From the NCBI GenBank assembly GCA_964507045.1, contig CAZDOO010000016.1, forward strand, positions 1 to 64,000: 64,000 nucleotides of DNA. The letters are read 5' to 3'. A program made the position numbers and the translations under genes. How positions within the stretch are numbered: position 1 is the stretch's first letter; the number at the start of each line of letters is the position of its first letter. This DNA comes from UBA8199 sp964507045 (GTDB lineage Bacteria; Verrucomicrobiota; Verrucomicrobiia; Limisphaerales; UBA8199). Below, piece by piece: positions 1 through 7,363 of this stretch. The notes below the pieces were generated by a model. That model saw only the letters and a list, made by a program, of their open reading frames with translations. It searched no databases and was not told the origin of the DNA.

Positions 1-1249
1 AGTACAAGGAAATATTTCTCTATTCCTTTCTCAGGCTTTTAATGCGTCTGCCCTGACCTCAACCCCCAATAAAGACAGCTCGCTGCGATCGAAGAACCAT
101 CAGTTCGCGCTCCGCCGCCAGCCCCTGGGGGGCTGTCGGCTACGCGCTCAACACAACCACGAAGCGCGCAACCGGCGTACGCCCTCTCTTGTCGAACGCT
201 GGTCGCCGCGCGCGGATGCTGTCGCTCGTGCCCGCCGGCGCCCAACCGTCGGACCGTCTGGGCTGTCGGATGTCCTGGTTGCATTTCAACCTTGCTTCTA
301 ATGGCACGTCACTGGGGCGCCGCTGCGGTCACCGGGCCGCCTTCACTGGTTATCGGACGTCACTGTCGGCGGCCCTCTCGCTGCCGGGCGCGCGCGACTA
401 AGCATCCATCCAATTCGGACGCGGGCAGCGCATCCCGACCCGCTGGGTTATCGAACGCTCCTCGCGCGCGCCCGGCCAGCACCGAAGAACGTCAGCGCTG
501 CGCGGAAATAGTACGATGCGCCGCTAACGCGGCCAAGGCGGCTCCGTGGCGCAACCGAGGCTCGCTGTGTAGGTGCTCCAATTCTGTCCGCCGGCCAACA
601 CAGCTCGCCGTATGGCCACCTCGCGGACCCGGCGGCCAGCGCCACTCCGCCGCCAACGGCAACTTCAGCCGCTCCGCTTCCGGCGCCCAGGCCCGCGCCT
701 GCACCTGGAGCGGACAGCGCGCCCTCGCGGCCCTGGACAGGAAATCCACCCCGGAGGACCGGCCGCCAAGAGCCGTGGGTTGCGCTCGACCGTCGCTCGC
801 AGGCTCGCTAGGTCGTGGCAAGCCACCGCGCCAACTCACGGCACTTGGCGGCCTCCCAGGGCGCCTGACTCGCCGGCTTTTCACTTCGTTCCACTCCGCT
901 ACGCTCCGGTCGGCCCCGCGCCCTCGCGCTCCCCCCACCGCGCCGCCGAAGCGCACACAGATCGGCGGCACTACCCCCAAGCGCGGTGCGCGATGCCTCC
1001 CTCCGACTCCGCTGCCCTACACTTCGTGAAAACCGGCGAGACAGGCGAGGACCCCGGCCAGAGCATCACCGGTCCTGGCTCCGGAAACGCTCGCAAGCTC
1101 GCTGGCCTCCGCTGCGGCCCGGTCATGCGCTAGCCCCCAATGTTAGTCTGGCCTCTGGTCGGGCAGGCCAACTCGTCCCTGCTCCCATTCCTCCTCAGCC
1201 TGCCCGCCCAGAAGCCAGAACAGCGCGGCCCCCGCGACCCAAACAATGC

Positions 1250-1335
1250 GCGCCAGACTGCCAGCCTCAGCTCAGCCCGGACTGACTCGGGCTGGACCAG
1301 CACGGCTGGTCCAGCTGAGGCTGGCAGACTGGCGC
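1250..1335. repeat. 86-nt cloverleaf-like inverted repeat
   Basis: The outer arms are 23 nt each (1250-1272 and 1313-1335) and pair with a single mismatch. Inside are two further stems: CAGCCCG at 1273-1279 with CGGGCTG at 1288-1294, and GCTGGACCAGC at 1291-1301 with GCTGGTCCAGC at 1305-1315. The inner stems share a few bases with each other and with the outer arm, so alternative folds are possible. It lies in no gene. Function is unknown; a structured RNA or a protein-binding cruciform are both possible. Confidence 0.7.
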
Positions 1336-1482
1336 TTTGGGGGGATGTCAGTCGCACCTCTGGCCGTCCGTGTTCCGCGCTGGGCCTTACGGCTTGCCCT
1401 GTTGCCCTTCAAGCCACGGCCCTGTGCTACACACTCCCGGCCAGAAGTGCGAAGAGCGCGGCCCCCGCGCCCCGATTCGACC

Positions 1483-1584
1483 GGCGCCCGTCCAGCGAGC
1501 CGAACGGTGAAGACACCGATCGTCTCGCTGGACCGGCGCCTGGTGACAAAGCCGGAGCGCCCGCCTGCTGCAAAGCCAGCAGGC
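1483..1584. repeat. Two adjacent hairpins in non-coding DNA
   Basis: The first hairpin pairs GGCGCC and TCCAGCGAG (1483-1499) with CTCGCTGGA and GGCGCC (1524-1540). Its loop contains a smaller stem, CGGTG/CACCG, at 1505-1518. The second pairs GCCTGCTG (1563-1570) with CAGCAGGC (1577-1584). Neither is followed by a T tract on the plus strand, so they do not look like ordinary terminators. Confidence 0.6.
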
Positions 1585-1687
1585 CGGCGCAAGACCTCGT
1601 CTCCCTGGCTCGGAGGCAAACAAACCGCGCGCGCCAAATCGACTTCGCTCCGTTCGGGACTGGCATGAAGGATGCAAACCGGGCAGA

Positions 1688-1787
1688 GGCACAACGGGCC
1701 GTTATATACAGTGCAGCAGAGACCACACCGGCACCCGCTTCGCAGGACCCCCGGTGCGGCTGCACTTTACATAACGCCCGTTGTGCC
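1688..1787. repeat. Long imperfect inverted repeat
   Basis: GGCACAACGGG (1688-1698) faces CCCGTTGTGCC (1777-1787), and GTGCAGC (1711-1717) faces GCTGCAC (1759-1765). The sequence between these arms (GTTATATACA against the complement of TTTACATAAC) is also largely complementary. The whole forms a roughly 30-bp imperfect stem with an approximately 40-nt loop. No gene is associated with it. Confidence 0.6.
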
Positions 1788-1965
1788 CTTAGCCCTGTCG
1801 GGTCTGTCACGGTATCTGCTCGGCTGCTCCCCGGCCCCCAAGGCCAGCCGGCAGTCACCGCGCCAGTCCCTCCTGCATCCTTCACGCCAGCCCCTCACTC
1901 CGCTGGTTTGGTCAGTTAGGCGCGCGCGGAAAAAAGCAGCCACGGAAAACCGTCGCCCGCGTGAA

Positions 1966-2010
1966 GCGGACGGCCACAGATCCGGGCGACTCAAATGGGT
2001 GGCCGTCCGC
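1966..2010. repeat. Perfect 12-bp-arm inverted repeat
   Basis: GCGGACGGCCAC (1966-1977) and GTGGCCGTCCGC (1999-2010) are exact complements separated by 21 nt. It stands just upstream of the long leader hairpin before the gene at 2228. Confidence 0.65.
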
Positions 2011-2047
2011 TAGGGTCAGTCAGTTGGTCTTCAGATGTTTTTGCCGC

Positions 2048-2217
2048 TTGTGCTCTCTCTGCTGCACGGCGGTCCGGTCTTTTCCCCCTCACCAGCCCGC
2101 TTCCTCATCAGGGGGCCCGAAGGCGGTGCCCTCCGTAGATTCCTCCCGCCTGCCGCCCTGATGCGCGGGCTTCCAATGGTGAAGGGCGAAAAGACCGGAC
2201 CGAGCAGCAGAGCACAA
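2048..2217 (+). promoter_or_regulatory. Long hairpin leader before the 2228 gene (copy 1 of a twin structure)
   Basis: The left arm (TTGTGCTCT at 2048, GGTCCGGTCTTTTC at 2071-2084, then CCCTCACC) pairs with the right arm (GAAAAGACCGGACC at 2188-2201, AGAGCACAA to 2217). An inner stem pairs CATCAGGG (2106-2113) with CCCTGATG (2156-2163). The structure ends 10 nt before the ATG, and those 10 nt are A-rich and carry no Shine-Dalgarno. A second element of the same design, sharing the CTTTxCCCTTCACC arm motif, lies at 3855-3995 with the same 10-nt spacing. This suggests a 5'-UTR or cis-acting RNA, but that is inference. Confidence 0.6.
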
Positions 2218-2227
2218 AAAAAACATC

Positions 2228-2662
2228 ATGAAAACCAAATCAAATAAATCTCAGACTTCAGAGCTCAAGAGCCGTCCCGAGCAGTTGAGCACAGACAAAA
2301 ACACCAGCACAGCCCAACCGGAGGCTGCCGCCAAAAAGGAAACGCGGATTCTCCCGTATGTGAACTTCCAGCAGCGCGAGGAAAATCGCGCCCTCGCTAC
2401 CGATAAAGTCCTCGACCTTCTCCGCCAATGGCTGCCCGCCGCCTACGATCTCGCCGAGGTTGTCGGCAAGTGGGTTTGGGTGACCTTCCCCGGGCAGCCC
2501 GCCGAGACCGTGCGCGGCCAGCTCTCCCAGTTCGGCTTTCACTGGAATAATTCCCGCAAGTGCTGGCAGCACCCCTGCGGCCAATTCGCCACCGAAGGCA
2601 GCGGAGCCGACCCCCGGCAGAAATACGGCAGCCACTTTGCCGCCGACCTCAAAGCCGCCTGA
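2228..2662 (+). CDS. Hypothetical accessory protein of the mobile element
   Basis: A 144-residue protein that I cannot assign to a named family. The first 40 residues are polar and low in complexity (Lys, Ser, Thr, Gln), which suggests a disordered tail. The C-terminal half looks folded: a KWVWVTF strand at 81-87, then GFHWNNSRKCWQHPCG at 103-118, a Trp/Cys/His-rich segment that could bind metal or nucleic acid. The start is the ATG that follows the long hairpin leader by 10 A-rich bases; no Shine-Dalgarno is visible. The next gene begins 45 bases downstream behind a small hairpin, so the two may share a transcript. No signal peptide or membrane segment is present. Confidence 0.7.
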   Translation: MKTKSNKSQTSELKSRPEQLSTDKNTSTAQPEAAAKKETRILPYVNFQQREENRALATDKVLDLLRQWLPAAYDLAEVVGKWVWVTFPGQPAETVRGQLSQFGFHWNNSRKCWQHPCGQFATEGSGADPRQKYGSHFAADLKAA

Positions 2663-2675
2663 TTCCACCCGAACA

Positions 2676-2698
2676 GGGGCGGAGTCACCCTCCGCCCC
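2676..2698. repeat. Perfect GC hairpin between accessory genes
   Basis: GGGGCGGAG (2676-2684) and CTCCGCCCC (2690-2698) form a perfect 9-bp stem with a 5-nt loop. It ends 9 nt before the ATG at 2708. There is no U tract, so it may control translation or stabilise RNA rather than terminate transcription. Confidence 0.55.
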
Positions 2699-2707
2699 GC
2701 CTTCGAT

Positions 2708-3409
2708 ATGATTCTCCTTTCTGATTCCACTTCCACCCCTCGCAAATGGGATGCCGAAATTGACAAGGCCCGCCTCACCGACACCTGGCTGGCCTTCGAG
2801 ACCGAGACCCACCAAAGCCCCGCGCTCCGCGCCCGCGTCGCCCGTGCCCTCGACCGCTTTGGCCTTGGCACCAGTGACATTGTCGTTGATGAAGCCCTCG
2901 ACTACCTCATCCGCAAAGAGCTTGGCGCATCCGCCCACTACTTCAACCGGTCCGGCAAGGCCCAGTTCAACCAGCAGCAAATCACGCATGCGGTTCTTAG
3001 CTTTATGGCGATCAAGCAGAACCAGCACCACATCACCGACTGCGCCATCCATGACGACGACCTCGACCACGACGACGAGACCCCCGGCACCATCCGCGCC
3101 AGTCACCTGCCCGACACTACGCACCTACGCCCCGACGAATACGCCGCCCGCCGCGACGCCGCCCGCGCCATCCGCGCAATGGTCCCCGACAGCGACATGG
3201 AGCTTTACGACCTCTGGCTTGCCATCCGCGAGAATGGGCAGCGCGGCGAGACTGGCACCCTCCACCGCCTACGAGCCTACGCCCACCGCGAGGACATCGC
3301 CTTGAGCACCGTTTACTTTCGCATGAACAGCCTCGCTCAGGCCATCCAGCGCCATCCGTGGTTTGACGAGATCACCGCCAACTTCCGCCCGCTCCGCCGG
3401 GCCGCGTAG
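2708..3409 (+). CDS. Hypothetical protein, possibly sigma-factor-like
   Basis: A soluble 233-residue protein of unknown family. Residues around 45-100 are helical (TSDIVVDEALDYLIRKELG). The middle is very acidic and His-rich (IHDDDLDHDDETPG). The C-terminus contains a segment (REDIALSTVYFRMNSLAQAI, about 198-217) that resembles a helix-turn-helix of the sigma region 4 type. That similarity is weak and judged by eye only. The gene follows the 2228 gene by 45 bases and a hairpin. The roughly 450 bases after it are non-coding. Other options are a DNA-binding accessory protein or a protein of purely unknown role. Confidence 0.65.
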   Translation: MILLSDSTSTPRKWDAEIDKARLTDTWLAFETETHQSPALRARVARALDRFGLGTSDIVVDEALDYLIRKELGASAHYFNRSGKAQFNQQQITHAVLSFMAIKQNQHHITDCAIHDDDLDHDDETPGTIRASHLPDTTHLRPDEYAARRDAARAIRAMVPDSDMELYDLWLAIRENGQRGETGTLHRLRAYAHREDIALSTVYFRMNSLAQAIQRHPWFDEITANFRPLRRAA

Positions 3410-3854
3410 GCCGCGGCCCTGGCCGTCGCCTCCGGCGGCCAGGGCTCCCGCCCTGGACCCGGGCAGGGCTCGCCACCCTGCACCGGCCTCCGTGTTTTCT
3501 GGGCCTCGCGCCGGCCCAGACCCGCGCCAAAGGCTCGCTGCCTCTGGACACCGCCGCCTGGCAGAAAGCTCAGGCTCGCTTCGCTCGCGGAGTGTACGAA
3601 GTTCGCTCGCCAGCATCCCCGGCCTGGCCAAATCGCCCACGCCGCCACCGGCCCCGGCGCTGACAATGGTGTCCCGTGCGCCGAACGGGACTTGGTGACG
3701 CCTCCAGAACAGGCCAGCAACAGAGGCACTCCCCAAGGAGCGGCAGGGAGCGGACTCGCAGGTTGTCAAGCGACCACGACGGACGCCCCGGCTTGCTCTC
3801 CGCATGGTGCCTCCTCTCCCGCCGTGGGCTCTTGTTGATGTCGTGTTCACCATT
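3410..3854. other. Non-coding stretch with several perfect hairpins
   Basis: No gene is supported. Perfect or near-perfect stems are GCCCTGGCC/GGCCAGGGC (3416-3445), TCTGGGCC/GGCCCAGA (3498-3520) and GTCCCGT/ACGGGAC (3671-3691). None has a T tract. The texture is the same as in 1250-2047. Confidence 0.6.
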
Positions 3855-3995
3855 CTTTGTTTCAGTCTTCTTTGCCCTTCACCGCGCGGCGAACGGCGTG
3901 GGGGCCGGACGTGGTTCCTCCTGAAGGCAACCGCCACTGGCCGCCCACGCCTGCCGCGCTCTGTTGGTGAAAGGGCAAAGAAGCCCGAAACAAAG
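3855..3995 (+). promoter_or_regulatory. Long hairpin leader before the 4006 gene (copy 2 of the twin structure)
   Basis: CTTTGTTTC (3855-3863) and TTCTTTGCCCTTCACC (3868-3883) pair with GGTGAAAGGGCAAAGAA (3966-3982) and GAAACAAAG (3987-3995). The interior can fold through GGCGTGGG and CCCACGCC. The structure ends 10 nt before the ATG at 4006; the spacer is A-rich and lacks a Shine-Dalgarno. Architecture, spacing and the CTTTxCCCTTCACC arm match the 2048-2217 element, although most of the remaining sequence differs. Confidence 0.6.
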
Positions 3996-4005
3996 AAAAC
4001 AAAAT

Positions 4006-4260
4006 ATGAACACTACAGACATCACCAAAAACCTCACCGCGCCGTCAGTCACCATCGCTCCCCGCAATCCAGCTCGGGGCGTCCTCACCTTCGTGGTCAC
4101 CCTCACCACCTTCAAGGATGTCCGCTCCTATCCCTGCCGCTCCCTGGAGAGTGCCACCAAGCTGGCCGAGCTCTTCATTGCCGGCGTCACCAAACCCGCC
4201 CGCCAGACCCAGCAGCCCCAAGCCACCCCGGCACCCGTTGCCGAACCGGTGGCGGCGTAA
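4006..4260 (+). CDS. Small hypothetical accessory protein
   Basis: An 84-residue protein with no recognised family. The ATG at 4006 is chosen because it sits 10 nt after the hairpin leader; a longer frame from 3964 would translate the hairpin arm itself. The core (about 25-60, FVVTLTTFKDVRSYPCRSLE, then an Ala/Leu-rich helix) looks like one small alpha/beta unit. The C-terminus is a Gln/Pro/Ala-rich tail. A strong intrinsic terminator follows directly, so this gene ends a transcription unit. It has no signal peptide or membrane helix. Confidence 0.6.
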   Translation: MNTTDITKNLTAPSVTIAPRNPARGVLTFVVTLTTFKDVRSYPCRSLESATKLAELFIAGVTKPARQTQQPQATPAPVAEPVAA

Positions 4261-4267
4261 ACCAAAC

Positions 4268-4295
4268 ATCCCTGGCTTCGGTCAGGGATTTTTTT
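4268..4295 (+). terminator. Rho-independent terminator
   Basis: The stem ATCCCTG (4268-4274) / CAGGGAT (4283-4289) has a GCTTCGGT loop containing a TTCG tetraloop core. It runs into seven T residues (4289-4295), eight bases after the stop codon of the 4006 gene. It separates the accessory genes from the palindrome array. Confidence 0.85.
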
Positions 4296-4323
4296 CTGCT
4301 TGCGAATCGGCCAATCCCAAAAC

Positions 4324-5225
4324 GTTACAATTGTAACACTTTCCAACGATGCAGCGGCCCGGGTACTGCGCAAGGCGGAGCGGGCCGACTGTGCAGCGTT
4401 AGTGAAGCCGCTCCGCCCAAAATGTCCACCATGGTGGACACCTCTGCCGGAAGCGACTTCCTTGGCATCGAGCCATCCGGCCTCCCCAGGCTTCCGGCAC
4501 TATAGTGCACCTCCAGTCCACTTTCGGCCCCCCTGCCGAACACCGAACTTCCACCCGATGGCGGCAGTGGTCGAATCCCTGCCGACGGACGAAAAGGTTG
4601 CAATTGCAACCCAACCCCCAGCCTGGCAACCGACCAAAGCGGTGCCAGTCGCAAAGTGTCTCCCATGGGAGACAACTGAACTCAAAAGGCGAAACCGGCC
4701 GACCGTGCCGGCGTGGTATATCGCTTCCGCCCAATGTGTCCACAATTGTGGACACCGAACCCCCAAGCCGGCGACTGTCCAAGACGGCTTCGGTCGCAAA
4801 GTGTCACCAATTGGTGACATCCGAGCGCAAAATCTGAACGAATGCACACAAAGACCCCCACACGGGACCTGGTCAAGGCGGGCCCCCGTCCCAAAGTGTC
4901 ACATGCATGCGACACCACTGAAGCGAAGCGGGGGATGGCCCAAGCAGCGGGCCCCTCTGCTGTTGGGCGCTCCCGAGGTCCAAAATGTCAACCACGGTTG
5001 ACTTTTCCACGGAACGAGCCGCCCGGGAGTTGGGCAAGGCTGAGCCAGCCGGCCCCGCCGGGCTGATGAAGCCGCCCCCCCAAGTGCCGAGTCTGCCGGC
5101 AAAGTGGGCACAATTGTGCTCACTGAGGCCGCCGCCTAAAGTGTCCGCCATGGCGGACACCGAATCCTAAGCCCTTGAACTGGCCCCAGGCACCGCCGAT
5201 CGGAAAATGTCACCACGTGGTGACA
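4324..5225. repeat. Array of eleven different short palindromes
   Basis: Positions: 4324-4337, 4423-4440, 4596-4611, 4657-4674, 4736-4755, 4802-4819, 4896-4915, 4987-5002, 5104-5123, 5141-5160 and 5208-5225. Eight are perfect; 4896, 4987 and 5104 each have one mismatched pair. Seven begin TGTC and end GACA. The centres vary: CACCATGGTG, TCCCATGGGA, CACAATTGTG, ACCAATTGGT, ACATGCATGC, CGCCATGGCG, ACCACGTGGT. Most are preceded on the plus strand by AAA plus A or G, which gives the units a direction. Centre spacing is 37 to 172 bp. Symmetry is kept although the sequence changes, which chance mutation would not produce. Confidence 0.85.
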
Positions 5226-5265
5226 GATCAAGCCGCCGCCCGTGTTCCAATCGGTTTTCCCCCTA

Positions 5266-5590
5266 AAACGCGATATAGCGCGTCGCCATTCCGGCGGCTA
5301 CCAGGGTAGCCACCCGCCCCCAACCGCCATTCAAAGCCCCGCTACGGCCCGTCCAGCTTGATTAAGGGCCTATTAGCGGCCCAAACTCTACCCTCGACCA
5401 AATGCCCGATCGCACAACATGGTCCACTTTCAGGGAACTTTTGGTCCACCGCCAAACACCGAACTTTCACCGAACTCTTGCCCCCCCTCCTCCATCAGAC
5501 CAGCCAGCAAACGCGGCCTTGCCCCTTGGCTTCCTAAAACGCCATATAGCGCGTCGGCACTCCGGTGGCTACCTACATAGCCAACCACAT
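5266..5590 (+). repeat. Direct repeat pair with an internal hairpin
   Basis: Two copies (about 5266-5330 and 5528-5590) share CTAAAACGC, then ATATAGCGCGTCG, then TCCGG and GGCTACC. In both copies the end forms a small stem, GGCTACC/GTAGCC in the first and GGCTA/TAGCC in the second, with different loops. A fragment of the motif (CTAAAACGCAT) recurs near 10603, after the replication operon. Confidence 0.6.
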
Positions 5591-5606
5591 CGGCGACCCC
5601 TTAAAA

Positions 5607-5649
5607 ACCCTTGATTTCCAAGGGTCCCAAAAGGCTTAACTGCTTACAT
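5607..5649 (+). repeat. 43-bp composite motif, left copy of an inverted pair
   Basis: It consists of a 19-nt hairpin (ACCCTTG/CAAGGGT, 5607-5625), a 10-nt spacer and TTAACTGCTTACAT (5636-5649). The same motif, with identical 19+10+14 layout, lies in opposite orientation at 10503-10545. The pair brackets the replication genes. Confidence 0.75.
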
Positions 5650-5700
5650 CCAACCCCCTTCAATCCCGCAGTCATCCGGCACTGCACGGCACCATCGCAA

Positions 5701-5988
5701 GCCGCCGTCGGCGAGACACGCACACGGCAATCCAGGTCGTGTGCGCGTCTCGCACAGGCGGCCACTCAGCAGCCACCGCCGATCCCGACACCACCGACTC
5801 GCACAACCGTTCATTCCGGGGAGGAAGACAGGCCAAGAGGGGGCGCTTCCCTCCCTTCCTAACAGACACCCACGCCACGAGGAGAGAGACACACACACAC
5901 GCCCTATAAGATAGGGGCGTGTGTGTGAGTCTCTCGCCAGACTCGCACGACAGACACACACGGCCAGAAAGCCCGTGTGTGCGAGTCT
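5701..5988. repeat. Three related hairpins upstream of the replication region
   Basis: The hairpins are at 5701-5762 (GCGAGACACGCACACG/CGTGTGCGCGTCTCGC with outer GCCGCC/GGCGGC), 5882-5937 (GAGAGAC plus an AC run and GCCC, against GGGGCGTGTGTGTGAGTCTCTC) and 5939-5988 (AGACTCGCAC/GTGCGAGTCT with inner ACACACGG/CCGTGTGT). All three stems carry variants of GAGAC-CGCACACACG, so they look like diverged copies of one structure. Position and form would suit a replication or transfer origin, but no nic site was recognised. Confidence 0.65.
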
Positions 5989-6181
5989 CAAACCCTGGCA
6001 GGCTCCAGGCCAAATTGCCGCACTTCTGTACCACTTTCGTATAACCGCCCTTTCGCTTTCACCCTACTCTTACCCCACTCTTGCCTAACCATCCGCCGCG
6101 CCTGCCTGGCCCATTTCGCCGGCCACCGGGCATCAGCTTCCTCTTCCGCGCCGTTGGCCCCGTAGTCGCCGATTCCTCCTC

Positions 6182-6264
6182 TTGTTTTCCCATAGAGCCG
6201 CCTATAATAGCGCTCGAGTCTTGCCAGGTAAGCGCATGGGCTCTATGGCGCGGGCAAAGCCGCG
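6182..6264 (+). promoter_or_regulatory. Putative promoter inside an inverted repeat, before the 6277 gene
   Basis: TATAAT (6203-6208) with a poor -35 (TTGTTT, 6182-6187; 15-bp spacing) lies between CCATAGAGCC (6190-6199) and its complement GGCTCTATGG (6239-6248). A second stem, CGCGG/CCGCG (6249-6264), ends 12 nt before the ATG. This could be an operator around a promoter, or a structured leader like those of the other element genes. Confidence 0.45.
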
Positions 6265-6276
6265 GACAGATTACAA

Positions 6277-7080
6277 ATGAAGAATCAAGAAACCAGGCCA
6301 GCGGACGGCAACCAAAAGGCCCACGGGGCTGGCAACGGCGACGGCCTCGTGCTGACGTGCGACCATCGCGACACCAGTTTCGAGCACTGGCCCCGGCCAA
6401 CCGAGCTGGAACTGGCCCACCTGGCTGCGCGGTTGGCTCGCACGGAGAAGCTCGATCCCAAGCAACTGGTAAGCGAGGCGTGGGCCCTCTACTGGGAAAG
6501 CTGCCGGAAGATCCAGCTCGATCATCGCGAGGTGACAAAGATGCTGCGCACCCTGGAAACGCAGGATGACGAATTGTCCTGTGAGCAGTCTGACACCCTC
6601 CCGAAGCCCTCAGCGTTCCCGGTCGAGTTTCAGGAGGTGGAGCGTCTGCTGCTGCCCAAATTGAAAGGCCGTACGGGCGAGCGAGCGGTCGTGATTCGAG
6701 AGTACATGCTCGCCGAGTTGCTCAAACACTCCTTCGTCATCCGGCCCGAGTTCCGCGCGACTTCCTATTGGGAGTTCGACGCCGACGATCTCGCCAACCT
6801 GCGCGAGAAGTTCCGCGACGAAATAACCAGGAAATTTGCCGAGCTGCGCAAGACCTCCTACGACTCCAAGGCGTATACCCAGTTCGCCACCTCGTTCCTG
6901 GCATGGCATCACCAATGGACCGGCCACAGAAGAAGCCAGACCAAATCGGCTAATGCCCGCAAAGGCTGGGACAAACGCCGGGACGAGAAGAAGGCGAAAA
7001 CCGGGGCCAGGCCGAAGAAGAAGGTGCTGAAGGCGATTCTGGACGGGCCGGCGCCGAAAACCTCAAAACCGGGGGCTTGA
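6277..7080 (+). CDS. Hypothetical protein encoded beside the replication operon
   Basis: A 267-residue soluble protein with no recognised family. It is helical and charged. Residues about 41-95 (ELELAHLAARLARTEKLDP onward, then EAWALYWESCRKI) look like a DNA-binding or dimerising helical region. The last 50 residues are very basic (ARKGWDKRRDEKKAKTGARP), as expected for a nucleic-acid-binding tail. The ATG at 6277 follows two hairpins by 12 nt and has no Shine-Dalgarno. It is the first gene between the two 43-bp inverted motifs, so a role in replication, copy control or transfer is plausible but not shown. Confidence 0.65.
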   Translation: MKNQETRPADGNQKAHGAGNGDGLVLTCDHRDTSFEHWPRPTELELAHLAARLARTEKLDPKQLVSEAWALYWESCRKIQLDHREVTKMLRTLETQDDELSCEQSDTLPKPSAFPVEFQEVERLLLPKLKGRTGERAVVIREYMLAELLKHSFVIRPEFRATSYWEFDADDLANLREKFRDEITRKFAELRKTSYDSKAYTQFATSFLAWHHQWTGHRRSQTKSANARKGWDKRRDEKKAKTGARPKKKVLKAILDGPAPKTSKPGA

Positions 7081-7100
7081 CAGGAGCAGAGCCCCGAAAA

Positions 7101-7118
7101 AAGCGTCATTAGCAGACG
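7101..7118 (-). terminator. Possible minus-strand terminator
   Basis: GCGTC/GACGC forms a short stem which, read on the minus strand, is followed by a run of T residues (the AAAAAA just upstream on the plus strand). No minus-strand gene ends here, so its use is doubtful. Confidence 0.3.
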
Positions 7119-7296
7119 CCTTGTCGCGCCGTCCACAGAGGCTTCATCGTCTTCACAGCCGGCAGGAAGCCATAAATAGGGCGTAAATGCTCGCGTTTCT
7201 CACACCGGGTACGGCTACGGTTCGGGTCAAGCTGCTCTAGCTTCGTCGCGGTCTGCACCCTGCGCCGTCGCGGTTAGCATCGCCGAGTCGCTTTTC

Positions 7297-7363
7297 GCAT
7301 ACCCCGCCTCCCTTACGGGAGGAAAAAGAGCAATCTACGGATTTGCTATCGAGTGGGGTATGC
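7297..7363 (+). promoter_or_regulatory. Three-stem leader that can sequester the start codon of the 7360 gene
   Basis: GCATACCCC (7297-7305) pairs exactly with GGGGTATGC (7355-7363), which contains the GTGGGG ribosome-binding region and the ATG (7360-7362). Between them are two smaller stems: CTCCC/GGGAG (TTAC loop, about 7308-7321) and GCAA/TTGC (about 7330-7346). This is a three-way-junction arrangement. Opening or closing of the outer stem would gate translation of the replication operon. An alternative is a protein-bound DNA operator. Confidence 0.55.

Larger units (their letters stand above)
1..2047. other. Non-coding, hairpin-rich left part of the mobile element
   Basis: No convincing gene is seen here. 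Open frames exist on both strands, but they overlap each other, are rich in Arg, Pro and Ala, and resemble no protein family, as expected by chance at this GC content. The stretch instead holds many inverted repeats, densest after 1250; the clearest are listed separately. An early small one is AGCCCC/GGGGCT near 119-135. The left boundary of the element was not found, and it may lie outside the window. Confidence 0.6.
4296..6189. other. 1.9-kb gene-free region carrying palindromes, paired repeats and hairpins
   Basis: No gene is supported. The region holds the eleven-palindrome array (4324-5225), a directly repeated unit (5266-5330 and 5528-5590), a directly repeated segment around ACTTTC and CGAACACCGAACTT (4514-4552 and 5420-5478), the left 43-bp composite repeat (5607-5649) and three related hairpins (5701-5988). 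It may contain an origin of replication or transfer, or a partition site, because the replication genes follow; this is inference. Confidence 0.6.

Noticed and set aside
292..1919. Long open frames in the left non-coding region (for example 292-1029 and 1140-1919)
   Set aside because: They overlap other frames of similar length on both strands, are dominated by Arg, Ala and Pro, show no family motif, and run straight through strong inverted repeats. They are expected by chance at this GC content.
4324..5225. CRISPR array
   Set aside because: The repeated units are short palindromes with different sequences and uneven spacing (37 to 172 bp); there is no conserved direct repeat and no cas gene.
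5208..5225. A ParB parS site
   Set aside because: The CACGTG centre and the TGT/ACA ends recall parS, but the site is 18 bp instead of 16 and the other ten palindromes have other centres. No parAB genes are present in the window.
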